Below are positions 22,227 through 34,271 of a stretch of DNA of 64,000 nucleotides, in pieces. How positions within the stretch are numbered: the first letter of the stretch is position 1; each line of letters starts with the position of its first letter. The stretch is from Wolfiporia cocos (taxonomy: Eukaryota > Basidiomycota > Agaricomycetes > Polyporales > Phaeolaceae), in assembly GCA_029448655.1 (NCBI GenBank), contig JACCLO010000003.1:3968001-4032000 (forward strand), given 5' to 3'. The position numbers and the translations under genes are program-made. Below the pieces are notes generated by a model that made no database searches, was not told the origin of the DNA, and worked only from the letters and a program-made list of their open reading frames with translations.

Positions 22227-24417
22227 GGTCGTAAGTGTAGGTGAGGTCCTCCCTTGGGCGGGCACTCTGTCTGTTGTGAACTCTGCTCACATGTACATAT
22301 ACTCTCAGTCGATGCGATTCTGATGCTGACGCAGCAATAGTGGCGAAACGCCAAGCCCAATACGTAGCACAGGGCTCACATCGGTGCGACCTAGAGGTGC
22401 TCAGTGCTGCAAGGGTCACCCAGTCTCAAGGACTTCATCGGAAGTTTGTCGACGTCCGCCTGCCTCACATGCTTGGCAACTGGAGCTGTAAATCATCGAT
22501 GCTCTTGAATCTATCTAAAGCGCACCAAATTGTCCAACCAATTTTCAAGCAATGGCTGTGCCTCGTCCGTCGAATTCAACTACGTTCGCCATATAGACAA
22601 TCGTGTCGCAATCCATCGGAGCATTGCTTTTGACCTGGTGGATTATCGAGACCACCGATAGACTGTCATACAACCTCAGTACTGGCGCTGTGGGCGGGGG
22701 CTGAGATGCTATGGCCGTCGGCAAACAATGTGTTTACACCGGAAGATTCGGAGGTGAGCAAGTTCCTTCTGCTCCCTGCAACCTGGGGCGGCGCCATCTC
22801 ACAACAGAGCCCGGACCGAATGGGTTAATCACTTCACCATTCAATGCGCGGTGATATTCGTCCAGACAGCCCATCTGATGCAGGTCATTGTGTTAGAAGC
22901 AGCCTGACAGCAATGATGTAGTGCGATTGATAAGCATCCTCCTGTGCACACGCTCAGCCACACACAAGAGTGAGCCCTGACCTTATGCCGCCAGCGTCCG
23001 AGAAGCTTCGCGTGCAGTCACATGGCGCATAGCCCTGTCCCTAACCATGCCGGGGCATTATCCAGTGAGAAAAAAGGATCCTCGCTGAGCGAGTAAGGGG
23101 CCGACAATCTATAGAGTGATGTTACTAGTCAAAGTACATGGTATCTACGGGGCTTACCAAAGCTCTACATTGCCGCAAGATCTGCAACGAAGCTCCAGTT
23201 ATGAATCGATAATGGGCGGGTCATTGCCATATCGGGCACAAGAGAGGTCCGCCTAACACCTAATCAGGCGCTGGCACCATCACACTATCAGCGGCTGTGA
23301 TCGCGATCGCACTATTAATGCTCCATCACACTCGTGCGATTGACTATTACTAGTACTATCGCACTATCACACTAAACTAGTATATACTCCTGAGTAGCGC
23401 AGGCCCGCCACGGCCTACACGAGATGCTCTCATGCACTACTTTCATCGTTTCCCAACCAGTCTCGTAAGCAGGTTACGGCTGCAAGAAGTATGCCGATTG
23501 CGCATCATCTTAACTCGCCTAACCCCCTCGCCCCCGTCATAAGACCAGCAAAGCTCCGTGCCACTCAAGGATTCGCGTCAAGTCCCATTGAAGTTGAACG
23601 ATGCGGCCGGTAGTCTGTGTTACACAGATGCGAGGACGGACTCGAACAGCATCTCCATCAGTTTCGTGACAGGCGACATCGCCTGTTCTCTCTCGCCGTG
23701 CGGGCGAAGCTTGGACTTGCTTCTGAACCAGGAAAGCCAGGCACAAGTGCGTTGGCATCAAGGCCGCGAGTTGGTGCCGAGTTTGACGGTCAGGTCATCA
23801 TTGTTTCGGCAGGTGGTATCAGATATCGGATGTCCGCGGTGACGATGCCTTGCAGCTCCTATTGTATTTTTAGCAATATCTACCGCTGGCGGTCAACATG
23901 GTATCATCGATGAGGATCAAATATATCCTAGATCATCGATCATCGCCGTTCAGCAGACCGCCCCAAAGATGGAACCCTCCGCATGTCATGTCATCACGAT
24001 CCGTGGCATGCGCAGAAGCGGAGACATCGCGGATCAAATCCGGCGACTCAAGATTGTCTAGAGACAACAACAAAATTTGCCGCGTGCATCGCTGATCGGG
24101 GGATCCGGGGAGCGACCCTAGGTCTGGGGGATCTCACAAGCGCGGGGGTCTGGCGGATCGCGGGACGCGCGGGTACCGAACCTGCAGGGGAACCAGGTCC
24201 ACTTACATCTATTCATATCCGTAAGTTGAACTGCCAACGAGTAGCAAGGCACTTGTGCACGAAGGAACGAATATTGCTGGACAGCGAGGTATATACAAGT
24301 GTATATGCAGCATGTGGGCGCGCTCCCAGGCCCAAATCCAAGGGACGTAAGTCTACAACATTTTGCGCGTATAACGGTGTACACCCTCGCGAGGCGGAGG
24401 GACAGAGAGGCAGGGGA
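22227..24417. other. Long intergenic region, no gene supported
   Basis: Many short frames on both strands, none with conserved motifs or consistent splicing. A low-complexity stretch around 23285-23385 repeats variants of TCGCACTATCAC. I see no transposon termini or RNA gene. Confidence 0.5.
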
Positions 24418-25746
24418 TCACACGGCAGCGCCGAAGTCGCTAGAGACGCGCTTGACGGACTGGCCTAGGTCGTCCTCCTTGTGGACGACGCGGGTGATGT
24501 CGACGGCGACGGGGCGCATCGCGTAGGACTGCTCGGCGTTGCGCCGCGAGGTGATGCCGGTGGAGGATGTTGTGGACGGGTGCGCCTTTTGCGCCCATCC
24601 GAGCCCAACGCGGACGTTGATCATCATGAATGCGATGCCGGCAACCTGGCAGAGGGTGTCGATGAATGTGTACTGCAGGTTCGAGCCGGCCTCGTAGGAG
24701 GCGAAGAAGACGATGACGTATAGGCTTGGGCAGGGTTAGCAGGCGGTTATGCAGCCGCGCAAGGGGACATACGTATAGGATCCGGCGCTCTCAACGATTG
24801 TTGCCAACGCACGCTGTCAAGATAGGTTGAGAACACATTTGGGTTGGCGAAGCGAAGTTACATACCATCAGATTTCCGCCTCCGTATGACGACGAGCCTG
24901 ACAATCGACTTGCGCGCCACACTTTCCACGCAATGAGGACAGAGCTGTACACATTTGTGCTATTGTTCAGGACAGCAGGTGAGCGTGGTGGACTGCTCGG
25001 CAATAGTGTACACGCACGCGAAAGTGAACGAATAATCTGCCGTGATCCATCGGGCTGCCTGGCTGACGAATACCGTGTTTCCCAGGGAGAGACGAGTGAG
25101 CTGGTACACAATTCCCACGCCGGACACTAGAATCAGTTCAGCATCTGTCGTGAGAAGGGCTCGTTTACTATGGCTCTCACCACACAGTCCCGACACGGCC
25201 ATGATGGGCACGATGCAAACGTAGTAGTTGTAGCCCCAGATGATCCACAAACGGTACACCTTGAGCAAGAATCATCTATATGAAAATCAAATGTCATGAT
25301 GGAATGAGCACGCACAAACAGGACGTCGGAGATAATCAGCGTCGCAATCAGGAAAGCCGTCTTCACCACCTCCGTGGTCTGCGCAAGGTCCGAATAGAAG
25401 AGGAGCGGTTCGGCGCCATGCTCGAAGAGAACGAACGCCTGGAAGAACCGGGTGACCGTAAGGATCCAGTGCTGCACAGATTCCGGCCTCCGTGTAAGGT
25501 AGTACAGCAGTGAACCTCAATAGACGAACGCACCGCGGTCGCGGTCATCGTGACCGAAAGGGCGGCAAGGAACACCGGTGTAAAGTACCTCGACAGCCGG
25601 GGCGTACCGAACGACGCGGACTTGCCTGCGGCACCGTTGATGTGCAGGTAGGCAAAGACACCCGCAAGGAGGAGGAAGATGCCGTAGAGGAGGCTCTCGA
25701 GCGCGACAGTCGCCATGTTGGCGCTGACCAGTCCGACTTCGGCCAT
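24418..25746 (-). CDS. Seven-transmembrane integral membrane protein, paralogue A
   Basis: Seven exons: 25534-25746, 25316-25471, 25181-25259, 25018-25126, 24866-24959, 24773-24813, 24418-24724, giving 332 residues. Seven hydrophobic helices: ALESLLYGIFLLLAGVFAYL, YFTPVFLAALSVTMTATA, FLIATLIISDVLFVYRLWII, VPIMAVSGLCVSGVGIVY, FTFATNVYSSVLIAWKVW, SAGSYTLYVIVFFASY and LCQVAGIAFMMINVRVGLGW. A hydrophilic 50-residue tail ends SSDFGAAV. This is the expanded basidiomycete serpentine membrane family with LYxxxSDLAQTTEVVK-like signatures. A receptor-like role is often supposed but ligand and function are unknown. The paralogue at 32393-33768 shares identical exon lengths for exons 2, 3 and 4 and for the 41-bp exon. 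Confidence 0.85.
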
Positions 25747-28700
25747 GGTGGGGGGCGGGCCTGCTGGTGCAGAGGAGACCAGGGAGCGCGGAGCACTGAA
25801 GATCCCTTATAGGGGGATATCAGTAGTGAAGTTGGCGAGCGTCGTGGACGCCGCGGGCGTTTATATGAATGATATCTATACGGCCGACCACGCTGGACCA
25901 AAACCCGTCAGAAGTGCTAGCCAGATCACGTAACCTCGACAACGGCAGGCGAGAGCCGGCAATTGGAGCCACAGGCAGCAGTCGGAAAAACGGTGAACGC
26001 GCAGAAGCAATGTCTAGAATGCCAGATCGGAGTTGAGGTCCCTCCGTTTTTCGTGCTTTCAATTTTGTGATAGAACTGTGTACTTCCGCAAGTAAACCAC
26101 AATTGATCCTGTGTGCATTCCTAGTAGAATGGTACGCGGCAAGGAAAGTTTTCGACATCAGCCCAGACACAATCAAGTGGCAAGGATTAGTGCGATCACA
26201 TCTTGATGATCAAACGGACCACGGGCGTCTGCCAGTGCCTCTCCTAAAGCCTCCGTGCCTTGTTACATAAATCGCACGATAGCGGATATAAGATAGTGTG
26301 CATACAAACTCATCAAAGGATGACTAAGCAACGTGACGGAATCACTGTAAAATTAATGCGAGTTCTGAGCAGTACAGTCTCCGAAATCGAAAACCACAGA
26401 TTTGTAGAAAATTTCATTCCGCACAATCGCTTGCGGGCGGATTTCTGATCCTTGCCTTTGCTGAATTGCCTTAGCATTTACACGGGAGGGACTACAGTCA
26501 ACGCCAAAACAAGCTATTTGAAATTGTCTTATCAATATCACTCTCAGCACCGCCCGAGCCATCTGGCACTCACTTATGCCCAGGCGACGTCTATTCAACC
26601 TTAAGAATCTAGGGGCGCACTCAAGCTTGGAACGAGCATGTCCGGAAGATAATGATTGGGGTAAGGAGAATGTGAGTTGGACCATTAATACCGACCAATG
26701 ACATTGACGGTAGTCCTAGGTTGCTCCGGCAGCTAAACAGGGACACCGGCTGCCTCAGGATATGTTGGCAAGCTACAATCCACCCGTTTAATTGTCAAAG
26801 GCAGCAGATGTACTGTAATTTAGTTGTACTATATAGATACTATAATCGCTCGCTGCGCTTCATGATGCTTACCGTCGAGGACTAGATGGACGACAGGCGG
26901 AATGGGCCAACAAAAAGTATCATGGACATCGTGTTTTGCCGGATAACATCTTGGCGAAATTCGACCACGCACGCCCTCCATCGTGGCTTTGTTGATTGTA
27001 GGCATCATTAAGCTTTATTGAAGTATACATGCTGCTAACTGAATAGACGGTGTCGTACAGATGGGAAGTGGCGATACGGGCAAGCGCTTGGACTAATGCG
27101 CGAAATGAGAACAGCGCTTGACCGATAACTCCTACGTGATGGGCCGATTTGGAAGTGTAACGACTATGTCACGTAGCAGTCACGTATTGGAACATTTGAT
27201 GAGTTTGTATGAGGACTATCTTATATGCATCTGCGCGGAGAGTCTGCATGAAGATTACTGCCAATTTGTGACAGATATACCCAGGACTTAGGAACAGCCG
27301 CATCAGCAAAACGCGAGATGGCTTATCAGTGCTGGAGGTACTTGCCAATCGAGGAGGAATCTTATGTGTGCAGATAAGCACCGATAAGATCGACAGCAGA
27401 GTGGCATTCAATCACCATTCTGAAGGCATCTTATAAGTGTCTGTCAAACTCAACGCACGACTGGGAAACTAAGTACCAGACTGGTATACATCTGTTGCTT
27501 CATAGTCAGGCTGGCATATGATTTGCAATGAGTGGTCGCAGCTTACCTACGTAGATATACTGTAACCTGTGGCATGCGCCACACAGCGCGGCATGCCCTT
27601 CAACAGTGCGCCGAAACGTTTCGCAACGAAACACATACTATATTATCCATATACCCTTCACCATAACCACTCTATTAAACTTGATCTACCCTGATTAGCA
27701 TTGAATCTACATTTTTCTAATGATTCTATTGTAGTACAGCATACAAAATATAGCACGAGGATATTGTAACGAGACGATGCGCTGTAAAGCCTTGGAAATT
27801 TGAAATATGAGTGGTGGAGCCCTCACAAAACGTCCAGATGAGGCGGCAAGATGGTGTTCGAGCAGTTGCACATTGATGATGTCATATTGGACCCACGACG
27901 TGAACTTGCAGCAGCCACTGAGCTTTTATGGTAACTTCATAACCCAATCGAGCGATATTACTGTAGTTATCCTTCAGCCACTAGTTTAGGTTCTGTCATA
28001 TTTCGGTCGGCTCTTCAATGTGTCACTCCTGTAGCTTATCTACTGGCTCACGATGCGCTCTCATTCATCTCCTCCCCTGCACTTTTTCTCATCTAACTCG
28101 ACTCTGAGGACTGGCGAGCTGGTGGTGCCACCCCCATTAAGAGGAACCTAGCGATTCAGATAACATGCAGGTAGGTGATCGGGTTTAAGTTCTATTAGTC
28201 GCTTAGCTCGATGGACCCGTAGCCACACCTCTGCTGATGCCCTTTCAGTCCGCATCCGTCTCCGGGGCACATGCGTGGGGACTCCGGGTTGCCCATGAAT
28301 CTTGCCCTGAGCCGCCCCCGCCCGCTGTGCACATGCAGCAAGGTGCGCGCGCAGGCAAAGCACGTGGTGTTGCGAGATTCTAGCATGGCCTTGTAGATTT
28401 TGGGATCTTTGTTAGCGGTGTCATGTGTCTTGTGTACTAGTAAGTCTTGGCCTGCTTGTCTTAGGGCTGACCCCTCATCGGTGACTTCACCAGGTTGCAG
28501 TAGGGTTACAAGATGGCGAGGTGCACACACAGCAATGCTGCGCTCTGACTATATGCATTAGGTGCGTACACCACCGGCTCATCACAATAAATTTTACTGC
28601 GGTGCTCATTTTAACGGCCAGTAATTCTAATAGAGTCTGCTACCACATGTCTCGCCACTGCTCTTGAATCAGTTTGAGAACTAAGTCATGCAGTAAGTCC

Positions 28701-29547
28701 CGTGCAATCTGCTCCGATGAAGCAGTGGTCTAATAACTCACATGTGCTGCCTTCACTTCGGCCCGCAGCTGCGGACTTTCTGTAGTGTCTCTGGTATGTG
28801 CATCTAACATTCAACTTTTCATGTACTAACCGGCCTGTGTGGGAACAGCACGTTGTACTCCGTATACCTGCCCCGCCATACCATCTCCCTAATAAGATAC
28901 TCTGGCGCTGCCCTACTTCCATTCCCCGAATACCTAGCATTCTTGCTCCTGTACCATTCGTAGTACTTCATTATGTAATCACGCGCACCGAATAAATTCT
29001 GATTTGACGTACCTCGAGTGCCCCGGATTTATCATCAGTCTGTGCAATTTGGCCCAATATAATATCTGAGCCAATACTGTCTGCCCCACAGTAGATCAGC
29101 AGGCCCGGAAACTGGTGAACAATTCACCAGATGCCTCCTCAACTTTGCAATTATTCACCAGATACCTCTGCAACTTTGCGTGTATTCACCAGATGCCACC
29201 CACGACTTTACAACAATTTACCAGATGCCCCAGTATTTTCCAAGATGTCAAAATACAAAACATATTTTATCGGCCTAAACCAGTCTGACTACGTTTACAA
29301 GACTGATGACCCTTATCTATGCTTATCTATTTTCTCACGTTTCGCTGATGCGGATAACACTGGATGCCAACTTCGCAACTGTGCCCAGATTTTTGCCGTT
29401 TCGAGCGCCAGCCGCTGCATCGTCATGAAGCATACGCGCCGTCTTCGCCAGCAGTTTGAACGCCAAATATCTCTCGCTATGCTCGGATCCGTCGAGCCGT
29501 GGTGTGGCGTTCGTCAGCTGATCAGTCGTTTCAGCTTGAGCTTGTAC
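25747..29547. other. Long AT-rich intergenic region, no intact gene seen
   Basis: Includes promoter of membrane paralogue A. A minus-strand frame at 28195-28530 has a C..C / C..C pattern (CFAC, CPGDGC) but no identifiable family. The only definite structure is the 31-bp tandem array at 29123-29230. Confidence 0.5.
29123..29230. repeat. Short tandem array, about 31-bp unit, 3.5 copies
   Basis: Units starting at 29123, 29154, 29185 and 29217 each open with TTCACCAGATGCC or a near variant and continue with an ACTTTGCA-like half. The last unit is partial. Confidence 0.85.
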
Positions 29548-29715
29548 TGGGGAGGGGCAACCCCGCCTAGAAATGTGTCCCGAGCTTATCACTTCGGAGC
29601 CTGAATTACCTACCTTACAAGGTATTTTGACGCTAAAACTGTGATGGTGGCGCTTTTGACGCTGGTACCGCTTGAAGTCCAGGGTGTTACTCTAGGTCTA
29701 GGATATTGATGTCAC

Positions 29716-30525
29716 TAGTCTCGCCAGACCTTATATATTATACCTCACCCGCCCTGACGAAACCCACCAGACCTTATACCAGTGGCACCTGCAAAATGTT
29801 TTTTGCACTCCGCCCGGACATGTCCGGGCTGCAGGTGCCACGTGTAGGTGACCCCGTCTCGTGACCGCAATGCTGGCGTGGCGTACAGCGCGCGACGCGT
29901 CGCACTCGATGAGCTCACAAACGCACGCGAAGCGTAGCTGGCCGCGTCTATGCCGTACTGCACCATCTTATCACTCTAAATCATAATGTCTGAGCTTAAC
30001 AACGACAATCACGACTTTGCCACCATCTCATCAGACATCAAAAACCAGTCCAGTTTTGCCCGATCCTGTGCCGGCAGTGACAACGGAGTCTAGGTGCAGC
30101 AGCAGTGCCTCCCTGACATCAAGCTGCCAGTCGTACTGCACTCTGTCAGCCCCAAATACGTTTTGGAATTTCTCGGTGACTAATCGGCGTGTATCTGCGG
30201 ATGAGTATAATATTGGCAACATTTCTCGGCCACAGTACGCGCCGCATTGAGCATATCGTTAACGTCGCGATCAAACAGACTGCCATGAGTTTGCTTAGAG
30301 GGCATTATGACAGTGATTCTGCGAAATCAGGTAGCATACAAGTACAATTGTGAGGATGCGCGTCGCGCTGTAGGCCAGCATCGCGATCACGAGACGGGGT
30401 CACCTACACCCGCCCTGACGAAACCCACCAGACCTTGTACAGTGGCTGCTGCAATATGTTTTTCGCACTCCGCTCGGGTCCTCCCGAGTGGCAGCAGCCA
30501 CGTGCAAGGTCTGGGGACGAGACTA
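29716..30525. mobile_element. Nested 810-bp TIR element with hairpin modules and helicase fragment
   Basis: Flanked by a perfect 9-bp duplication TGATGTCAC (29707-29715 and 30526-30534). Its ends are inverted (TAGTCTCG..CCAGACCTT on both). Inner inverted blocks also pair (GGTGACCCCGTCTCGTGA near 29850 with its complement near 30390). Between them each arm has a palindromic module (29750-29845 and 30409-30503). The two modules run in the same direction although the arms are inverted. A 9-bp duplication is typical of Mutator-like elements; no transposase is present. Confidence 0.82.
30031..30222 (-). pseudogene. Fragment of RecQ/DEAD-type helicase N-terminus
   Basis: A 63-residue open stretch reads EKFQNVFGADRVQYDWQLDV and then a Walker A, VVTAGTGSGKT, ending at a stop soon after. 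This is the start of the helicase core (Q-motif region plus motif I) seen in RecQ-like and DEAD-box helicases that are abundant in basidiomycetes. Motifs Ia to VI are missing. It lies wholly inside the 810-bp TIR element, so it looks like a captured host or transposon gene piece. Confidence 0.7.
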
Positions 30526-31612
30526 TGATGTCACCTATGTACGCTATTAGCTCAAGTAGTGTACAGATTATATGATTCCAAGATATAAGTCATGCAAGGA
30601 TAGCTATTAAGGAAGCCATAGGTCAGTTATCTCTCTCCATCTCCTCAGTATCAGTCTCAGATCCCTCACCAATGTCAATTGTGCTCTCAGTATCTGATGT
30701 AGGTTCATCAGCAGTGGTATATGCACCCCCTCCATAATGTTCCACTGCTGCTCTGAGAGCTGCTGATTTATCCGCTCTTTGCTTTGAAGGAGGTATCAGC
30801 TTCTCTGCATCATATTGACGATGCCGCTCGCCGAAGACGAGAGTGCGACGTTTTGGGCATGAGATCTAAGCCGGATTTCTAGCACACTGAGAAATAGAGG
30901 CAAGTCTTCAGCAATGCGTTGTGCAAGAACTTGCAGAAACAATATGACTTGCTATAAAACACGACGCGCCATTAAATACGACGCGACGTGACTCGCGATG
31001 CGGCGCGCTGCGCGACGCGATGCGCCTGTGACGTCGACATCCTGTTTAGGAAAGAAAGTGCACGTCGCATCTCCTCGCCAAAATATTCATTGTCTCTGAA
31101 CAACCCGTGTTATTAGTTGAAGAACTATCTCATTCCATTGTGTATCTCCATCATCAACCCTCTGAATACTCTCATGCTACCCTTGCTAGTATCATGTAGA
31201 TCTACAGTCTTTCAAAGCTGTACTCCGATGTTTTGATGGATTGCTATCTCCTCCTAGGATATTCAGCTAAAGTACATTGTAAGTATCTCAATTGTTTATC
31301 TTATCACTTCTCAACAAAATGTTCGGAGCAAAATCTCGTTAAACTTCGAATAGCTTGTGCTGCGATACACTCGATGCAAGGTTTTACACAAAATAATTTA
31401 TGTATGAAAAATATGCTCCGAAGGATTTATTCTTTAAGTCATTCCTATCACTCTATCTCACTGAGACGAAGCACGAATCATGTTATCCGGGGAGCCTTTA
31501 CGTCTGTACCATCTCACTGTGCGCGCTAAGCTCGTGCCGGGTGCACTGTTGTAGCGCATGATAGACGCCAGACACCCGGAGTTTGCCCCTCCCCTACGGT
31601 TGCCCCTCCCCA

Positions 31613-32392
31613 CTTGTACGTCTGGACGTAATACTGCGCGTACCTCGCATGCATCCACCCTACATTCGTGACTGCGCATTGAGTCGGACTGACAACGTGC
31701 GAACGTCGATCACGCGCCTAGAGACACCGCTAAAGCGGGATCAGATCCCGCGCACTTATCGGCTCTCCGCATGTAACTGTACGCTCGTCTGACGTACACA
31801 CGTCCAGTCATGCACGGACTGTGGGGCCGGCGGCCGTAGCCAGTGAGTACTCGTTGTCTCTGGCGAGGACAACACCCACAGGAGCCCACACCGCCGCGAG
31901 CCGGTGTGACGACATTAATATCAGAAACACATCCGCGATGCATTGAAATTGATCGACACTCGATCCTGTGGTGACGAATGGAGGCCGTCTACAGATCCGC
32001 AAAACTCGGGCTGCGACATGCCCGAGGGTTCGCCAGCTGGAAGCTATCTGACTGACCTGTACTGCTGATTATCATTGCAAATTTCTTGTGCCCGCTGCGC
32101 GACTCAGGACTATGCTGCTCGCCCAATTAGCATTTTGGACGTCGGTCTCACACGGAAGCCCGCCCGGAAAAACACCGCCATACATTCCCCACACGATGAA
32201 ATCGATCAAGATCGCGACAGCTGAATAGTAAGGAGCGGGACGAATTTGGCGCCCAACGAACGTGTGCTACAATGATCGTAGGGATCTGTGATACAAGTGG
32301 AGCTACATCTTCCCGCGGGTCATACATATTCAGATGACGCTACAGGTGTCCGTCGAGCAAAACCGTCCGCCAGCAGCGACTTGGCGTGCGGG
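31613..32392. other. Intergenic, no gene seen
   Basis: 3' flank of membrane paralogue B. No conserved frames. Confidence 0.5.
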
Positions 32393-33768
32393 CTACACCT
32401 CCAACTCAAAGTCGGCCTTGACGGCGACCGGCCGACCCATGTCGTCTTCCTTTTGGACGATGCGCGTGATGTCCACAGCGACCGGGCGCATGTGGAATGC
32501 AGGGCGCATCGGGCGCGGCGGCTGCACATGGGCGTGCTCTGCCCACCCGAGGCCCACGCGCACGTTAATGAGCATGAAGGCGATGCCGGAGATTGGGCAG
32601 AGCGTGTCGATGCAGGTGTACTGCAGGTTTGAGTCCGCTTGATACGCGATGAAGAAAAAGACGGTGTATGTCCTGAAAGTGATTGTCAAAGCGGGACGAG
32701 GGAGGTGACGGTAATCATACATATAGATGAATGCGCTTTCGATGATGGTGGAGAAGACGCGCTGCATAGAGCAACCGGTGAGTGCAGTGCTTGGAACTTA
32801 CTGATAAAACCTACCATCAGGCTTCCACCTCCGTACGCCTTTTCGGAGCGATGTGATGCTTGCCACACTTTCGATGCAATCAATGCTAATGGAGTGGTCA
32901 GATTGTTGGCGGGGTCGTATGAGGCTAACTAATTCATTTTACCTGAGCAATACACATTCGTGCTGCAACAGCAACTATTAGCATCAAGATTTGATCATAA
33001 AGAATGTTTCAGCCTACATGAAAGTAAAGGAGTATGTGGCACTGATCCACTCATTAGCTTGGCTGATAAACACAGTACGGCCCTCTGCTATATGGGCCAA
33101 CTCGTGGATAATCCCAACTCCGGCGACTGCATTGTTAACTCAGCATCATGCATTTACCAGGAGTGAAGAGACATACCGAATAGGCCCGCAACGGAGCATA
33201 ACGGCAACACAGCGATATAGTGGTTATACCCCCAAACCACCCATAACCGGTATGTCTGCAGCAGAAGTAGCGCTTGCATAAATGGCGAGCTTCGACCGAA
33301 TGAGGACGGTATACGCACGAAGAGGATGTCAGCGATGACGAGCGTGGCGATCACAAATGCGGTCTTCACGACCTCAGTTGTCTGTGCGAGGTCCGAGTAG
33401 TACAGCGTCGGAGCCGCGCCACCCTCAAAGTGCACGAACGCGTCAAACAGGCGCACAACGGTGAGTATCCAGTGCTATCCACGCGCCGCCCAGTCACTAA
33501 GGTGCCATTTGAACATGTAGAGGAGAATACTCACCGCAGTGATGGTGAACGTGATACATACCGCACCGATGAACATTAGGGAGAGGTGCCGACGTGCCCA
33601 CTGGATTGACGGTATACTCGACGCCGTGCGACACGACCGGTCTCTCCCCGCGGCATAGCTCAGGTGAAGATACAAGAACGCAGTAGAAAGCGAAAGAAAA
33701 ATCCCAAATAGCAAGCTTTCCAGTGCTACCGTCGCAAGGTTTACACTAATGAGCGATAGTTGTGCCAA
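32393..33768 (-). CDS. Seven-transmembrane protein, paralogue B, no ATG at expected start
   Basis: Eight exons: 33535-33768, 33319-33474, 33177-33255, 33018-33126, 32943-32962, 32815-32885, 32721-32761, 32393-32672, giving 330 codons including the stop. It has the same seven helices as paralogue A and the same signature (ALESLLFGIF, TLYYSDLAQTTEVVKTAF, TYRLWVVWGYNHY, CIDTLCPISGIAFM). One extra 57-bp intron (32886-32942) splits what is a single exon in paralogue A. The codon aligned with paralogue A's ATG is TTG (33766-33768); the next in-frame ATG is about 64 codons later, past helix 1. Either translation starts at a non-AUG codon or an upstream exon, or the gene has lost its start. Otherwise the frame is fully open. 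Confidence 0.75.
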
Positions 33769-34271
33769 GGCCCCTATCCAAGTTCGTGCAAGTGGCGAGG
33801 AAATTGCACTGGTGGCAAAGCAGAAAACAAAGCGAAGACCAATTGGAACCTTGACTCGCGCGATCAGTAAAGGGGGCGAGGGGGGTAGTAGGATATCAAG
33901 CAGGATAACAACGAAAGTCGGCGAGCGGTCGTGGCCGTGCTGAGGAAGGCGTACTCACCCAGGGGTTGCCTGCCACTGAGCATGAGCGTCTAGCAATTTC
34001 GCGGGCCCGATCTCGATCTGCACTCTCTGATCGGAGTTACCTAAACGAGCCATCGCTGTGGCTCATTGTGGCGTTCCATTTACCGATGCGCCTGGCGGGC
34101 CTAGCGCGGACGTTCATCGATGAACGTTCATCACTACCAGGGGTCGCCATGCGCTGGCCGCGTGTCAATACAAAATGCCAGCATATAACGCGCGCAGCTC
34201 AATCTCAACATCCAATCCTGCCGCGACCGATACAGACTCATACCCGTGACTAGCACGCAATCTGAGTCGCA
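33769..34271. other. Intergenic between paralogue B and F-box gene
   Basis: Divergent upstream regions; no in-frame ATG for paralogue B was found in the first 100 bases. No other feature seen. Confidence 0.5.

Larger units (their letters stand above)
29548..31612. mobile_element. Non-autonomous TIR element, copy 1, with another element nested in it
   Basis: Starts TGGGGAGGGGCAACC and ends GGTTGCCCCTCCCCA as inverted termini. It is flanked by the 7-bp duplication CTTGTAC (29541-29547 and 31613-31619). Its left end (to about 29680) and right end (from about 31220) match the element at 36125-37009. Subtracting the nested 810-bp insertion leaves about 1.25 kb. No transposase is encoded. The termini resemble hAT ends, but seven-base duplications are not the usual hAT eight. 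Confidence 0.85.

Noticed and set aside
28195..28530. 111-codon minus-strand frame with CxxC-like pairs
   Set aside because: The two cysteine pairs could suggest zinc binding, but there is no family match, no neighbouring exons and no start support.
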